A stretch of DNA of 64,000 nucleotides from Bacteroidales bacterium. Its GTDB lineage: Bacteria > Bacteroidota > Bacteroidia > Bacteroidales > UBA7960. The position numbers and the translations under genes were made by a program. The notes under the pieces were generated by a model. The model was not told where the DNA came from and ran no database searches. It saw nothing but the letters and a program-made list of their open reading frames with translations. The stretch spans positions 62,001 through 126,000 of the forward strand of contig PUKZ01000095.1 of the NCBI GenBank assembly GCA_003550725.1, given 5' to 3'. The number at the start of each line of letters is the position of its first letter. Within the stretch, counting starts at the first letter, position 1. Below are positions 1-9,309 of this stretch, one piece after another.

Positions 1-1
1 C

Positions 2-1288
2 TATCCTGCTAATTCATACCGGTTCAGGCAGGACAGTACATTTATTTACTTTTTTGGTCTTGACATGCCGGGACTGGCTGGCATCATAGATATAGATAAC
101 AACGAAGAAATATTATTTGGTAACGATGTAACACTGGATGATATAATATGGATGGGGCCGCAGCCTACAATCAAAGAAATTAGCGAAAAAGTGGGTATCA
201 ATAAAACAGAACAATTTGCACGCTTATATGATAAACTAAAAAGCGCTCTTAGAAAAAAACAAACGATTCATTACCTTCCACCTTACAGGGGAGAAAATAA
301 AATATTGCTAAATGAGCTGCTTAACATACCCATCAATGAGCAAAAAGAAAATGCTTCAACAAAACTTATTAATGGAGTTGTTAGTTTGCGATCAGTAAAA
401 GAACAACAGGAGATCAACGAGCTGGAAAAAGCTATGGACACTGCATACCTCATGCATACCACAGTTATGAAAATGGCAAAACCAGGAGTATATGAAAGGG
501 AAATCGCCGGCCTGATTGAAGGTATCGCTCTATCTTCAGGTACTATAGCATCATTCCCTATTATACTTTCTAAACATGGCGAAACATTACACAATCATGA
601 TCACAGTAATAAATTGGAAAAGGGCGACCTGTTACTGGTGGATGCAGGCTGTGAATCACCTCTGCACTATGCAACCGACCATTCAAGAACAACACCTGTT
701 GGAGGCAAATTCAGTCAAATGCAGAAAAACATTTATCAAATTGTACTAGATGCTCAAATAAAAGCAATACAAACTATAAAAGATGGCGTAACTAATTTAA
801 GCGTACACATGAACGCCTGCAAAAAAATTGTTTTAGGGCTGAGTGAACTTGGACTCATGAAAGGTGATGCTGAACAAGCCGTTGAACAAGGTGCACACGC
901 TATGTTTATGCCTCACGGCATAGGACACATGCTCGGGTTAGATGCACATGACATGGAGGATCTGGGTGAAGATTTTGTTGGCTATGACAATGAAGTAAAA
1001 AGATCTGATATCTTCGGAATAGGAAACCTGCGCTTAGGTAAAAAACTCCGGGAAAATTTTGTTGTTACTGTCGAACCGGGAATTTATTTCATCCCGCAAC
1101 TTATAGAAAAATGGAAAAATGAGAAAAAATTCCTTGATTTTATAAACTATGAAAAAGTAAAATCATACATAGGGCTTGGTGGTATAAGAATTGAAGATGA
1201 TATTCAAGTAACAAAAAACGGATACAAAGTATTGGGAAAACCAATACCAAAGTCAATTGATGATGTGGAAAATATAACTCCAAAATAA
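2..1288 (+). CDS. pepP: Xaa-Pro aminopeptidase (M24 family), 5'-truncated by the window edge
   Basis: This is a metallopeptidase that removes the N-terminal residue preceding proline. The reading frame is already open at base 2 and encodes family-typical sequence (NSYRFRQDSTFIYFFGLD) before the first ATG at 65. The true start therefore lies outside the window and the ATG at 65 is internal. An N-terminal creatinase-like domain is followed by the pita-bread catalytic domain. The five expected metal ligands are visible in order: Asp in LLLVDAG, Asp in ATDHSRT, His in HGIGHMLGLD, Glu in VTVEPGIYF and Glu in GIRIEDD. No signal peptide can be judged because the N-terminus is missing. The family call is firm; the gene symbol is by family only. 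Confidence 0.93.
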   Translation, partial: YPANSYRFRQDSTFIYFFGLDMPGLAGIIDIDNNEEILFGNDVTLDDIIWMGPQPTIKEISEKVGINKTEQFARLYDKLKSALRKKQTIHYLPPYRGENKILLNELLNIPINEQKENASTKLINGVVSLRSVKEQQEINELEKAMDTAYLMHTTVMKMAKPGVYEREIAGLIEGIALSSGTIASFPIILSKHGETLHNHDHSNKLEKGDLLLVDAGCESPLHYATDHSRTTPVGGKFSQMQKNIYQIVLDAQIKAIQTIKDGVTNLSVHMNACKKIVLGLSELGLMKGDAEQAVEQGAHAMFMPHGIGHMLGLDAHDMEDLGEDFVGYDNEVKRSDIFGIGNLRLGKKLRENFVVTVEPGIYFIPQLIEKWKNEKKFLDFINYEKVKSYIGLGGIRIEDDIQVTKNGYKVLGKPIPKSIDDVENITPK

Positions 1289-1601
1289 AAAATTACACAC
1301 CAACTATTTTGTCTTTGAATAAACCTTGAAGTTTAAAAGAAATTTAACTTTTTTAAACCTGGTTTTAATTTCGAATCATTAGTCGGGGTTTGGCAATCAT
1401 TTGTCTTAAATATATTTACATTAAATATATATATATTTGATGGCCATGATTTTTTTCCAGTCACCTTTTAGTATATTAGCAAATTGTAATAATGATTTTT
1501 TGTTGAAATCAAAAAAGACAGGATTATAATTCTGCATTGTTTTTTCAAACAAAATTTTATAAAAAATTAATGTTTTACGAACTCTGAAAATTGTTTTAAT
1601 T
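1289..1601. other. Intergenic region, 313 bp
   Basis: AT-rich spacer between the aminopeptidase gene and the T9SS protein gene. It holds an 8-bp inverted repeat (GTTTAAAA at 1331-1338, TTTTAAAC at 1351-1358) with no following T-run, so it is a weak terminator candidate at best. A TATATTTG at 1432-1439 fits the Bacteroidota -7 box but has no well-placed TTG upstream. I see no gene. Confidence 0.5.
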
Positions 1602-3362
1602 ATGAAAAAAATTACTTTAATGTTATTTTCTGTTTTTTTATTTGCTTTTCTTTTTGGGCAAAGCAGTAGTTTGCAGTCGCAAAATATGGAAGAACCGACC
1701 AGAAGTCCAGCTTCACCCTCAGTAGAGGAACTGGACACAGATTTTTCTAAGGGTTTAACCCCGCGAGCGGAGATAGATGTGGCCATTCTTACTCCTGACG
1801 ATGATCCTCATGATGCATTTATCAACGAATTAGATGATTTTGATAACATCAATGCATCTCTGTTTCCACAGGGCTTAATTGCCGATATGGATGTAGATGA
1901 TCTTCTTGAGTATGATGTTTTGATAACTTATAACAACCATCAATGGAGTGCAGGCGCAGCAAATGCCGACCCCGACCATGTGGGTAATGTGCTTGCAGAG
2001 TATATTGACGAAGGTGGAGCTTTTATTGAAGGTTGCTTTGTGATGGACTTTTGGGGATGGGAAATAGGAGGCACATATTTCAACGAAAACTATTCCCCAT
2101 GGCAGCAAGCAACAGGCGATGGAACTCACGCATTGAATTTGGACGAAATCCATGAGCCCGATCATCCAATTTTTACAGATGTGGAGGATTTTGGCACTAC
2201 CTCTACAATGCTTCTTGATCATCCCGGCACTGTTGACGGTATATTGCTTGCCGACTATGATAATGGATGGCATGCAATTGCTGAAAAAGAAGATAAAAAT
2301 ATCATCGCAATTAACCTTCTGACTATGTCTGGTGGTGGTATTAACTATACCGGCGACGGTTCGATCTTATACAAAAATGCTATTGTATATTTGGCAGAGC
2401 CGCCGGAACCACCATTTGAGGTTACCTTCGAAGTTGAATGCAGTGAAACAGGTGATCCGTTGGAAGGTGCTTTAGTTACATTAGACGAAGAAGAAAAAGA
2501 AACTAATGAGGAGGGAATTGCAATATTTGAAGAAGTTGATGAGGGAACATACGATTATATGGTCGAAAAAACAGGCTACACTGACGTTGAAGATGAGATA
2601 ACTGTGGAAGGCCCAAAAACTGTTAATGTTGAAATGGAACCAATACCAACATATACAGTTACTTTCGAAATTGAAGACGTAGAAGGTAATGAAATAGAAG
2701 AAGCCATAGTTACTTTGGGTGAAGTTGAAAATGAACCGGGCGAGTATGTATTTGAAGACGTTGAAGAAGGAACACATGAATATAAAGTAGAAAAAGAAGC
2801 TTATCTTACAGTTGAAGACGAAATAACTGTCGAAGAAGATAAAACTGTAGAGGTAACAATGGAATTCGAACTATTTACCCTGGAACTTGAAGCTAATCCC
2901 GAAGAAGGCGGAACAGTTGAAGGTGAAGGTGAATACCACTATGGCGAAGAAGTTACTATTACAGCTGAAGCAGAAGAAAACGAACAAGTATATGAATTTG
3001 AAAACTGGACAGGCGATACAGACTATGTTGATGATCCTGAATCTGCAGAAACTACTGTAACTATGCCTGCTGCTGATGTAAGCCTTACCGCTAACTTCCA
3101 GGATGTTACAGGATTAACTGAACTTGAAGGAGCTGAGTTATCAATATATCCTAACCCCGCAAAAGACGAGGTTTCAGTTAAATCAAACGAATTAATCAAC
3201 GAAATAAAACTGATAACCCTTAGCGGACAAGTAGTAAAAAGCATTGTTGTAGATTCTCATGAGTCTGTGATTAACATCAGCAATCTGCAAACAGGCGTTT
3301 ACCTGATACAAATACATACCGATAAAGGTATAGCAACTGACCGTGTTCAAATAGCACGTTAA
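1602..3362 (+). CDS. T9SS-secreted multidomain surface protein (ThuA/GATase-like domain, two regulatory-like domains, InlB-type repeat)
   Basis: 586 residues. The first ~27 residues are a Sec signal peptide (basic start, hydrophobic core, then SLQSQ). Residues ~55-270 look like a glutamine-amidotransferase/ThuA-like alpha/beta domain (DVAILTPDDD, YDVLITYNNHQW, GGAFIEGCFV). Two carboxypeptidase-regulatory-like beta domains follow at ~275-350 and ~352-425, each carrying a TVEDEITVE-type strand. Next is a divergent InlB B-repeat (~428-505; EEGGTVEGEGEYHYGEEVTI, then FENWTGD). The last ~75 residues are a type A T9SS sorting domain (LSIYPNPAKDEV, LSGQVVKS, LQTGVYLIQI), so the protein should cross the outer membrane by T9SS and be released or anchored. 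No catalytic residue set is evident and the function is unknown. Domains 2 and 5 closely resemble those of the protein at 44717-47764. Confidence 0.88.
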   Translation: MKKITLMLFSVFLFAFLFGQSSSLQSQNMEEPTRSPASPSVEELDTDFSKGLTPRAEIDVAILTPDDDPHDAFINELDDFDNINASLFPQGLIADMDVDDLLEYDVLITYNNHQWSAGAANADPDHVGNVLAEYIDEGGAFIEGCFVMDFWGWEIGGTYFNENYSPWQQATGDGTHALNLDEIHEPDHPIFTDVEDFGTTSTMLLDHPGTVDGILLADYDNGWHAIAEKEDKNIIAINLLTMSGGGINYTGDGSILYKNAIVYLAEPPEPPFEVTFEVECSETGDPLEGALVTLDEEEKETNEEGIAIFEEVDEGTYDYMVEKTGYTDVEDEITVEGPKTVNVEMEPIPTYTVTFEIEDVEGNEIEEAIVTLGEVENEPGEYVFEDVEEGTHEYKVEKEAYLTVEDEITVEEDKTVEVTMEFELFTLELEANPEEGGTVEGEGEYHYGEEVTITAEAEENEQVYEFENWTGDTDYVDDPESAETTVTMPAADVSLTANFQDVTGLTELEGAELSIYPNPAKDEVSVKSNELINEIKLITLSGQVVKSIVVDSHESVINISNLQTGVYLIQIHTDKGIATDRVQIAR

Positions 3363-3405
3363 GAAAAAAGAATATCTTATAAGCTATTGAAGCTTAAAGT
3401 TGTTA

Positions 3406-3443
3406 AAAAAAGGGAAGGACAAAAAGCCTTCCCTTTTTTTTTA
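3406..3443. terminator. Bidirectional intrinsic terminator
   Basis: GGGAAGG (3413-3419) pairs with CCTTCCC (3428-3434), extended by A-run/T-run pairing on both sides. The runs give a T-tract after the stem on both strands. It lies between the plus-strand gene ending at 3362 and the minus-strand gene ending at 3459, so it can stop both convergent transcripts. Confidence 0.85.
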
Positions 3444-3458
3444 TATGATTAACTTAAT

Positions 3459-3974
3459 TCAGCCTTTATACCAGGAAGCATATTTTATATAATTGTTAGA
3501 AATTCTTTCAAGCAGGTTTTTTGTATGTTCCGGGCTGATTGACTTGATCTTTTTGGCAGGTACTCCGCCATAAACACTTCCGGCTTCAACAATAGTTTCT
3601 TCTAAAACAACACTTCCGGCAGCAATAATAGAATTGGCACCTATTTGTGCGTTATCCATAATGACAGCATTCATGCCTATCAAAACATTGTTTCCTATTC
3701 GACAGCCATGGACAATTGCATTGTGAGCAATGCTCACATTATCACCAATATCGGTTGGGGCAGTTTCAAAAGTACAATGTATTACAGCACCGTCCTGGAT
3801 ATTAACTTTATTGCCTATTCTTACATAATGAACATCACCCCGAATAACTGCATTAAACCAGACACTGCAATGATCACCCATAATTACATCACCGATAATG
3901 GTAGCATTATCAGCTAAATAGCATCCTTCTCCGAATTGTGGGGTATAACCTCTTATTGTTTTTATTAGCGCCAT
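3459..3974 (-). CDS. Gamma carbonic anhydrase family protein (left-handed beta-helix)
   Basis: 171 residues made largely of hexapeptide repeats with the [LIV]G pattern of a left-handed beta-helix, the fold of gamma-class carbonic anhydrases (YrdA/PaaY/CaiE-like trimers). The three metal-binding histidines expected for the class are present at His66 (DGAVIHCT), His84 and His89 (SIAHNAIVHG). Conserved Arg45 and Asp47 (VIRGDV) and Gln60 are also in place. The acidic loop of archaeal Cam is missing, as in most bacterial short forms, so hydratase activity is likely by family but unproven. The gene starts 11 bp after the nadB stop, which implies cotranscription. Confidence 0.93.
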   Translation of the reverse strand: MALIKTIRGYTPQFGEGCYLADNATIIGDVIMGDHCSVWFNAVIRGDVHYVRIGNKVNIQDGAVIHCTFETAPTDIGDNVSIAHNAIVHGCRIGNNVLIGMNAVIMDNAQIGANSIIAAGSVVLEETIVEAGSVYGGVPAKKIKSISPEHTKNLLERISNNYIKYASWYKG

Positions 3975-3985
3975 TATAATTAATT

Positions 3986-5548
3986 TTATTTCTCACTATA
4001 ATCCAATGAGTAATGTAATCCTTTGTTCTCCTTTCTTTTCATTGCCATTTTAATTATAAGATAAGCAACGTTAATTACATTGCGCAGTTCGCAAAGTTTT
4101 GGTGAAAGTATAGATTTTATGTATAAATCTTCTGTTTCTTTATAAATAAGATTAAGTCTTTTTAAAGCTCGTTCCAGCCGAAGGTTTGATCTAACAATAC
4201 CGACATAATTACTCATTATTCCCTGCACCTCTTTAAGGCTTTGTGTAATAAGTATCATCTCTTCATTTAGCACAGTACCTTCGGCATCCCAGGGAGGTAC
4301 ATCGTCACAGAATTTATAGTTTTTGAATTCGCGGGAAGATTTTCGTGCCGCCCTATCGGCAAAGACAACAGCTTCAAGTAATGAGTTAGACGCCATTCTG
4401 TTGGCTCCATGCATTCCGGTAGAAGCACACTCTCCTGCTGCGTATAACCTGTTGATAGTGCTAAGTCCGTATTCATCTGTCTTTATACCGCCACAAATAT
4501 AATGAGCAGCCGGCACAACAGGTATCATATCACTTGTTATGTCAATACCGAGTGATCTGCATTTTTTGTAAATATTCGGGAAACTCCTTTTTAATGCAAC
4601 CTTATCAATATGGCGGCAATCCAGATATACATGATCTTCTCCTGAAAGTTTCATCTCATTATCTATTGCACGTGCAACAACATCTCGCGGAGACAGTGAG
4701 CCCCGGCTATCATATTTATACATAAATTCTTGTTCGTCAGAATTTTTCAACACAGCACCAAATCCTCTCAATGCCTCTGTTATTAAAAAGGAGGGCCTCT
4801 CAATCGGATTATACAATGATGTAGGATGAAACTGCACAAACTCCATATTCTCAACCATGCCTTTAGCACGGTATACCATGGCAATACCATCTCCGGTAGC
4901 GATACCGGGATTAGTTGTTGTTTGATATGCCATGCCTGCGCCTCCTGTTGCCAATAAGGTGATCTTCGACAAAAATGTAGTAATCTCTCCTGTATCAGGA
5001 TTTAAAACATATGCACCATAACATTCAATACCGGGATTATTACTCGTTACCAATTGCCCAAGATGATGCTGAGTAATAATTTCTACAACAAATCTCTCTT
5101 CAATTATCTCAATATTAGAGTGGCTCCGGGCTGCTTCAACAAGGGCACGAATAATCTCCTTGCCGGTATTATCTTTATGATGCAACACGCGGTATTCTGA
5201 ATGACCCCCCTCACGCCCCAATTCATAATTGCCGGAATCATCTTTATCAAATTTTGTCCCAAAATCTATAAGGTCTTTAATACGCTCAGGGCCTTCTCTT
5301 ACAACCATATTAACTATCTTTTCATCACATAAACCCTTACCACAATCTAAAGTATCCCTAACATGTTTATCAACCCGGTCAGGTGAACGCACCACTGCAG
5401 CTATTCCGCCTTGAGCATATTTAGTCGTGCTTTCCCTAATAGGTGCCTTGGTTATAAGAGCTACTTTACCGTATTTGGCAACTTTCAATGCATAATGCAA
5501 TCCGGCTATTCCCGAACCAATTACAAGAAAATCTGTCTTCCTTACCAT
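3986..5548 (-). CDS. nadB: L-aspartate oxidase
   Basis: 520-residue flavoprotein that oxidises L-aspartate to iminoaspartate, the first step of de novo NAD synthesis. The N-terminal FAD-binding fold is clear (DFLVIGSGIAGLHYAL, residues ~6-21), with TKYAQGGIAAV just after it. The family signature ELGREGGHSEYRVLHHKD lies near residue 110. The C-terminal FAD segment (GMHGANRMASNSLLEA) and a helical tail follow. Length and motif order distinguish it from succinate dehydrogenase/fumarate reductase subunits. The third enzyme, nadC, is at 28187-29023; nadA is not in the window. A gamma carbonic anhydrase gene follows after 11 bp. Confidence 0.96.
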   Translation of the reverse strand: MVRKTDFLVIGSGIAGLHYALKVAKYGKVALITKAPIRESTTKYAQGGIAAVVRSPDRVDKHVRDTLDCGKGLCDEKIVNMVVREGPERIKDLIDFGTKFDKDDSGNYELGREGGHSEYRVLHHKDNTGKEIIRALVEAARSHSNIEIIEERFVVEIITQHHLGQLVTSNNPGIECYGAYVLNPDTGEITTFLSKITLLATGGAGMAYQTTTNPGIATGDGIAMVYRAKGMVENMEFVQFHPTSLYNPIERPSFLITEALRGFGAVLKNSDEQEFMYKYDSRGSLSPRDVVARAIDNEMKLSGEDHVYLDCRHIDKVALKRSFPNIYKKCRSLGIDITSDMIPVVPAAHYICGGIKTDEYGLSTINRLYAAGECASTGMHGANRMASNSLLEAVVFADRAARKSSREFKNYKFCDDVPPWDAEGTVLNEEMILITQSLKEVQGIMSNYVGIVRSNLRLERALKRLNLIYKETEDLYIKSILSPKLCELRNVINVAYLIIKMAMKRKENKGLHYSLDYSEK

Positions 5549-5630
5549 AATATTCAGAAGCTTTTACATAAAACATAAAGAAGCCTAAACCAATATTTAA
5601 AGATATTTATCACTCTCTTCTAATAATAAC

Positions 5631-5671
5631 ATAAGGTGTACCTAAAAACAAAGTTTAAAGATACACCTTAT
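5631..5671 (-). terminator. Hairpin downstream of hppA, probable terminator
   Basis: A perfect 10-bp inverted repeat (ATAAGGTGTA at 5631-5640, TACACCTTAT at 5662-5671) surrounds a 21-base loop. It lies 23 bases past the hppA stop on the minus strand. The sequence after the stem is T-rich but has no pure T-run on the minus strand, so termination is likely but not certain. It could also stabilise the mRNA 3' end. Confidence 0.55.
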
Positions 5672-5693
5672 TATTTTATAAAAAATGGTTTTT

Positions 5694-7928
5694 TTATAAA
5701 AGGCTATACGTAACGGCAACACCAACTGTAACAACTGAGGCCATAACCATAAGTTTTATAAGGATATTCAGGCTGGGGCCTGATGTATCTTTAAACGGAT
5801 CGCCAACGGTATCCCCTGTAACTGATGCACTATGCGCCTCAGAACCTGTGCCTCCAAAATGGCCCGCTTCTATGTATTTTTTGGCATTATCCCAGGCTCC
5901 ACCGGCATTAGCCATAAAAATAGCAAGGGCAAAACCACTGGAAATAGTTCCGATAAGCAGTCCTGCAACACCTGCAACACCAAATATCAGTCCTACAATA
6001 ACAGGTATAAATATTGCAACTAAAGAAGGAATAAGCATTTCACGCTGTGCTCCCTTGGTTGATATTTCAACACACCGGGCATAATCAGGCTCTGTTTTAC
6101 CCTCCATAATACCGGGAATAGTTTTCAACTGCCTGCGTACTTCATTAACCATTTTTTGTGCGGCACGACCAACAGCATTCATTGTCATACCACTAAAAAG
6201 GAATACTGACATCACACCCAGCAAAATACCAACTATAACATGTGGATTCATCAAATGAATATTAAAATGATACACAAAATCAATAAATTCAGCTTCAATT
6301 GCGGGTGTATTATTAATTAGTTCTTGTGGTTTATCAAGGAACTTAACAAACATCATCCTTATTTCCTCAAAATAAGAAGCTAAAAGTGCCAGAGCTGTTA
6401 GTGCAGCACTGCCAATGGCAAATCCTTTACCAGTAGCTGCCGTAGTATTGCCAAGTGCATCAAGAGCATCTGTACGCGAACGCACTTCAGAACCGAGGCC
6501 GCACATTTCAACATTACCACCTGCATTATCGGCAATCGGGCCATAAGCATCTGTAGAAAGTGTTATACCTAAAGTGGAAAGCAAACCTACAGCGCCTATA
6601 CCAATGCCGTATAAACCATAATTTAAGCTGGCCACAGAATAATCAAAACCGGTTGCGAAAGAAAATGCAAGTGTAATTGCAACTACAATTATACCCAAAG
6701 GAACAGCCGCAGAAATCAGGCCTGTACCAACACCACTAATTATAACCGTAGCATGCCCGGTTTTGCTGGATTCTGCAATTTTTCGCGTCGGCTTATATGC
6801 TGAAGCGGTAAAATATTCGGTTGACTGGCCGATTGCTATACCTGCAATCAAACCAATAACAATAGAACCCCAAATTCCAATAAAACCCCAGTCAGGTATA
6901 GATGCCCAAATTCCACTGCTATTAGGAATATTTAATAGATACAAAATAACAAACGCTGCAATTACAATCAATACAGCACTAAAATTAACTCCGAAACTTA
7001 ATGATTTAAGCAATTGTTTTTGAGTAGCATTTTCTTTTGTTCTTACCAAAAATACACCAAGAATTGACAGTAAAGTACCCACAGCAGCAATAAGCATAGG
7101 AGCAATTACAGCATTTGTTTGAATATCGATTCCATAAGACATAAAAGCAGCTGCACCAAGAAGTGCTGTTGCCAGTATTGAAGCACAAAACGACTCGAAA
7201 AGGTCTGCACCCATACCTGCAACATCACCTACATTATCACCAACATTGTCAGCTATAGTTGCAGGATTTCTGGGATCATCCTCCGGAATTCCCTCCTCGG
7301 TTTTTCCTACCAGGTCAGCACCCACATCGGCAGCTTTTGTATAAATACCTCCGCCTACACGAGCAAACAATGCCTGGGTAGATGCACCCATACCAAAGGT
7401 AAGCATTATCGCAGTTATTGTCATTAATTTGTAGCCCGGATCCATAGAACCAACATCAACAAATTGATTTAAAATAATAAACCATGCTGAAATATCAATC
7501 AATACCAAACCTACAACTACCAATCCCATTACAGCTCCACTGCGAAAGGCTAAACGTAAACCAAGATTAAGTGAACTGCGACAAGCATGTGCAACACGTC
7601 CTGAAGCATAAGTGGCAGCTTTCATGCCAAAAAAACCAGCTAAAGCTGAAAAAGCACCCCCGGTCAAAAAAGCAAATGGAACCCAGGGGTTTTGAACTCC
7701 CAAACCATAGGCCAATAAACTCAACAACGCAGTAATAAGCAGAAACACCAATATAACGACTTTGTACTGTTGTTTTAAATAGGCACCTGCACCATCCCTG
7801 ACGTGTTGAGCAATTTTTTTCATTAAATCTGTCCCCTCATCCTGTTGCATCATTTGCCTGAAAAAGTAATAAGCAAATGATAAAGCTAAAATAGCACTCA
7901 AAGGAACTAACCAAAATATTACGGGCAT
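5694..7928 (-). CDS. hppA: Membrane-bound ion-pumping pyrophosphatase, K+-dependent type
   Basis: 744 residues with about 16 hydrophobic segments. It hydrolyses PPi and couples this to H+ or Na+ export. The PPi/Mg2+ binding motifs are visible: the [18 protein letters not shown] stretch, DNVGDNVGD, and the C-terminal [14 protein letters not shown]. The discriminating motif reads [10 protein letters not shown] with Ala at residue 497, where K+-independent enzymes have Lys, which places it in the K+-dependent subfamily. That subfamily includes both Na+ and H+ pumps, and I cannot separate them by eye. It is transcribed alone, with a hairpin downstream at 5631-5671. Together with pta-ackA it suggests an energy-thrifty fermentative or facultative metabolism. 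Confidence 0.96.
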   Translation of the reverse strand: MPVIFWLVPLSAILALSFAYYFFRQMMQQDEGTDLMKKIAQHVRDGAGAYLKQQYKVVILVFLLITALLSLLAYGLGVQNPWVPFAFLTGGAFSALAGFFGMKAATYASGRVAHACRSSLNLGLRLAFRSGAVMGLVVVGLVLIDISAWFIILNQFVDVGSMDPGYKLMTITAIMLTFGMGASTQALFARVGGGIYTKAADVGADLVGKTEEGIPEDDPRNPATIADNVGDNVGDVAGMGADLFESFCASILATALLGAAAFMSYGIDIQTNAVIAPMLIAAVGTLLSILGVFLVRTKENATQKQLLKSLSFGVNFSAVLIVIAAFVILYLLNIPNSSGIWASIPDWGFIGIWGSIVIGLIAGIAIGQSTEYFTASAYKPTRKIAESSKTGHATVIISGVGTGLISAAVPLGIIVVAITLAFSFATGFDYSVASLNYGLYGIGIGAVGLLSTLGITLSTDAYGPIADNAGGNVEMCGLGSEVRSRTDALDALGNTTAATGKGFAIGSAALTALALLASYFEEIRMMFVKFLDKPQELINNTPAIEAEFIDFVYHFNIHLMNPHVIVGILLGVMSVFLFSGMTMNAVGRAAQKMVNEVRRQLKTIPGIMEGKTEPDYARCVEISTKGAQREMLIPSLVAIFIPVIVGLIFGVAGVAGLLIGTISSGFALAIFMANAGGAWDNAKKYIEAGHFGGTGSEAHSASVTGDTVGDPFKDTSGPSLNILIKLMVMASVVTVGVAVTYSLL

Positions 7929-8382
7929 TTCATCCTCCTTTTTTTAATTAAATTAAATTATTGAAAAAATGAAAAATAACTATTTAAAACTTATACAATC
8001 GGGCGCAAAATTATAAATTTATTTTGTCAATAATAACTTTTATTTATTATTATTAAGATAATTATGAGTTTAAAATATTAAATTGATCCAAAAAATAACT
8101 ACTATTTACAGAGTAAACGCATAAAATAAAGTTAAAAGAAAAGCATTTAAATAGTTAACATTTTGAAAGCTAATAAACTATTTGTAACTTTACATTAAAA
8201 TAAGATTTTTTGAGCCAACTATATGCAAGTAAAAAGCAGATTGAACAGTTATTTATTATAATATCCGGTTATTAACAAATAAGAAAAAGCAAAGGTTTCT
8301 TTTCAAATGTTTATTTTTTTGTACTAACTTTGCAACATAGTGGTGAAAATTTTATCAAAACCTGAAAGATCTTTTAATATCT
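7929..8382. other. Divergent promoter region between hppA and the bifunctional nuclease gene, 454 bp
   Basis: On the minus strand a TAATTTTG box (complement of 8006-8013) would place the hppA start of transcription roughly 75 bases upstream of its ATG. Its nearest TTG equivalent (8028-8030) is only 14 bases away, shorter than usual. An 8-bp inverted repeat (AAATAGTT at 8149-8156, AACTATTT at 8176-8183) with a 19-base loop lies mid-region. I see no gene here. Confidence 0.45.
8325..8332 (+). promoter_or_regulatory. Bacteroidota -7 box (TAACTTTG) for the bifunctional nuclease gene
   Basis: TAACTTTG matches the Bacteroidota -7 consensus TAnnTTTG and ends 50 bases before the ATG at 8383. The position 20 bases upstream reads TTC instead of TTG, so the -33 element is imperfect. 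Confidence 0.5.
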
Positions 8383-8979
8383 ATGGACAAAACAAAACTT
8401 GAAATTATAGGTATTTCATATAGCCAGTCACAATCAGGTGCTTATGCATTAATTTTGGGCGAAGCCGGAGAAAAAAGGCGGCTTCCGATTATAATTGGCA
8501 GCTTTGAAGCACAGGCAATAGCAATAGAATTAGAAAATATGAAGCCAAGTCGCCCACTTACTCATGATCTTTTTAAAAATTTTGCTGAAACTTTTAATAT
8601 TATTATAAATGAGGTAATAATTTATAAATTTAGTGAAGGAATATTTTTTGCTAAATTAATATGCTTTGATGGCACAAAAGAAGTTGAAATTGACTCCCGA
8701 ACATCAGATGCAGTTGCCCTCTCTGTCAGATTTAAATGCCCGATATATACCTATGAATCAATTCTCGAAACAGCAGGAATAATATTACAGGACGAAAAAA
8801 CAGAACCATCACCAGAGGATATAAATGAAGAAAAAAAACCTGTTGAAGACGGAGAGTTCTCACAATTAAACATCATTGAACTTAAAGAAATGCTTTCAAA
8901 AGCCATTAGCGAAGAAGCATACGAAAGAGCATCAAAAATACGTGATGAAATAAATAAAAGAAAAGGTAAAAAAAAATAA
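8383..8979 (+). CDS. Bifunctional nuclease family protein (DUF151) with a C-terminal UVR motif
   Basis: 198 residues. Residues ~1-135 match the BFN/DUF151 fold: RRLPIIIGSFEAQAIAIELE near the start, the family RPLTHDL motif, and IDSRTSDAVALSVR before the domain end. Plant and bacterial homologues show RNase/DNase activity, but the in vivo role is poorly defined. An acidic linker (~140-165) leads to a UvrB/UvrC-type helical hairpin (LKEMLSKAISEEAYERASKI), usually a protein-protein contact. This two-domain arrangement is common in Bacteroidota. The gene is monocistronic here, with a TAACTTTG box upstream. Confidence 0.9.
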   Translation: MDKTKLEIIGISYSQSQSGAYALILGEAGEKRRLPIIIGSFEAQAIAIELENMKPSRPLTHDLFKNFAETFNIIINEVIIYKFSEGIFFAKLICFDGTKEVEIDSRTSDAVALSVRFKCPIYTYESILETAGIILQDEKTEPSPEDINEEKKPVEDGEFSQLNIIELKEMLSKAISEEAYERASKIRDEINKRKGKKK

Positions 8980-9309
8980 TGCTCCTGATATTTACCTATT
9001 ATCTTTACTCTTCAATCTTATTTCCCGGAAAAAAATCAAAAACAGCTAAGTGTTGATAATCGAATTGTTATTAATACCTTATTGACACAAAGCAATAAAT
9101 ATAGCAATTAAGAGATAAAAAAATGTTTTTTTTAAATAGCTTACATGTAAAATTAAGTCAAAAAACAATTAAACGGTATTCATTTTACCTTGACTTTGAT
9201 ACCTAATAAAACTAATTTTGAAATTTTAAAATTTAAGGTAAGTTTTTATAATTTATAACAGTATAATAAAATAACAAGCCGGTTTTAAGGCTTATAACCT
9301 ATCTCAAAA
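8980..9309. other. Intergenic region holding the thyA promoter, 330 bp
   Basis: AT-rich spacer. Apart from the thyA promoter at 9190-9220 I see no gene, strong terminator or repeat. Confidence 0.5.
9190..9220 (+). promoter_or_regulatory. Promoter of thyA
   Basis: TTG at 9190-9192 and TAATTTTG at 9213-9220 are separated by 20 bases, a good fit to the Bacteroidota sigma-A promoter (TTG-N~20-TAnnTTTG). Transcription should begin near 9227, giving a leader of about 83 bases. Confidence 0.65.

Noticed and set aside
1421-1786. 121-codon minus-strand ORF upstream of and overlapping the T9SS gene
   Set aside because: It is antisense to a clear signal peptide and surface protein, and its sequence lacks any domain.
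7006-7188. Cys-rich 60-codon ORF inside hppA
   Set aside because: It is a frame-shifted shadow of the pyrophosphatase coding strand.
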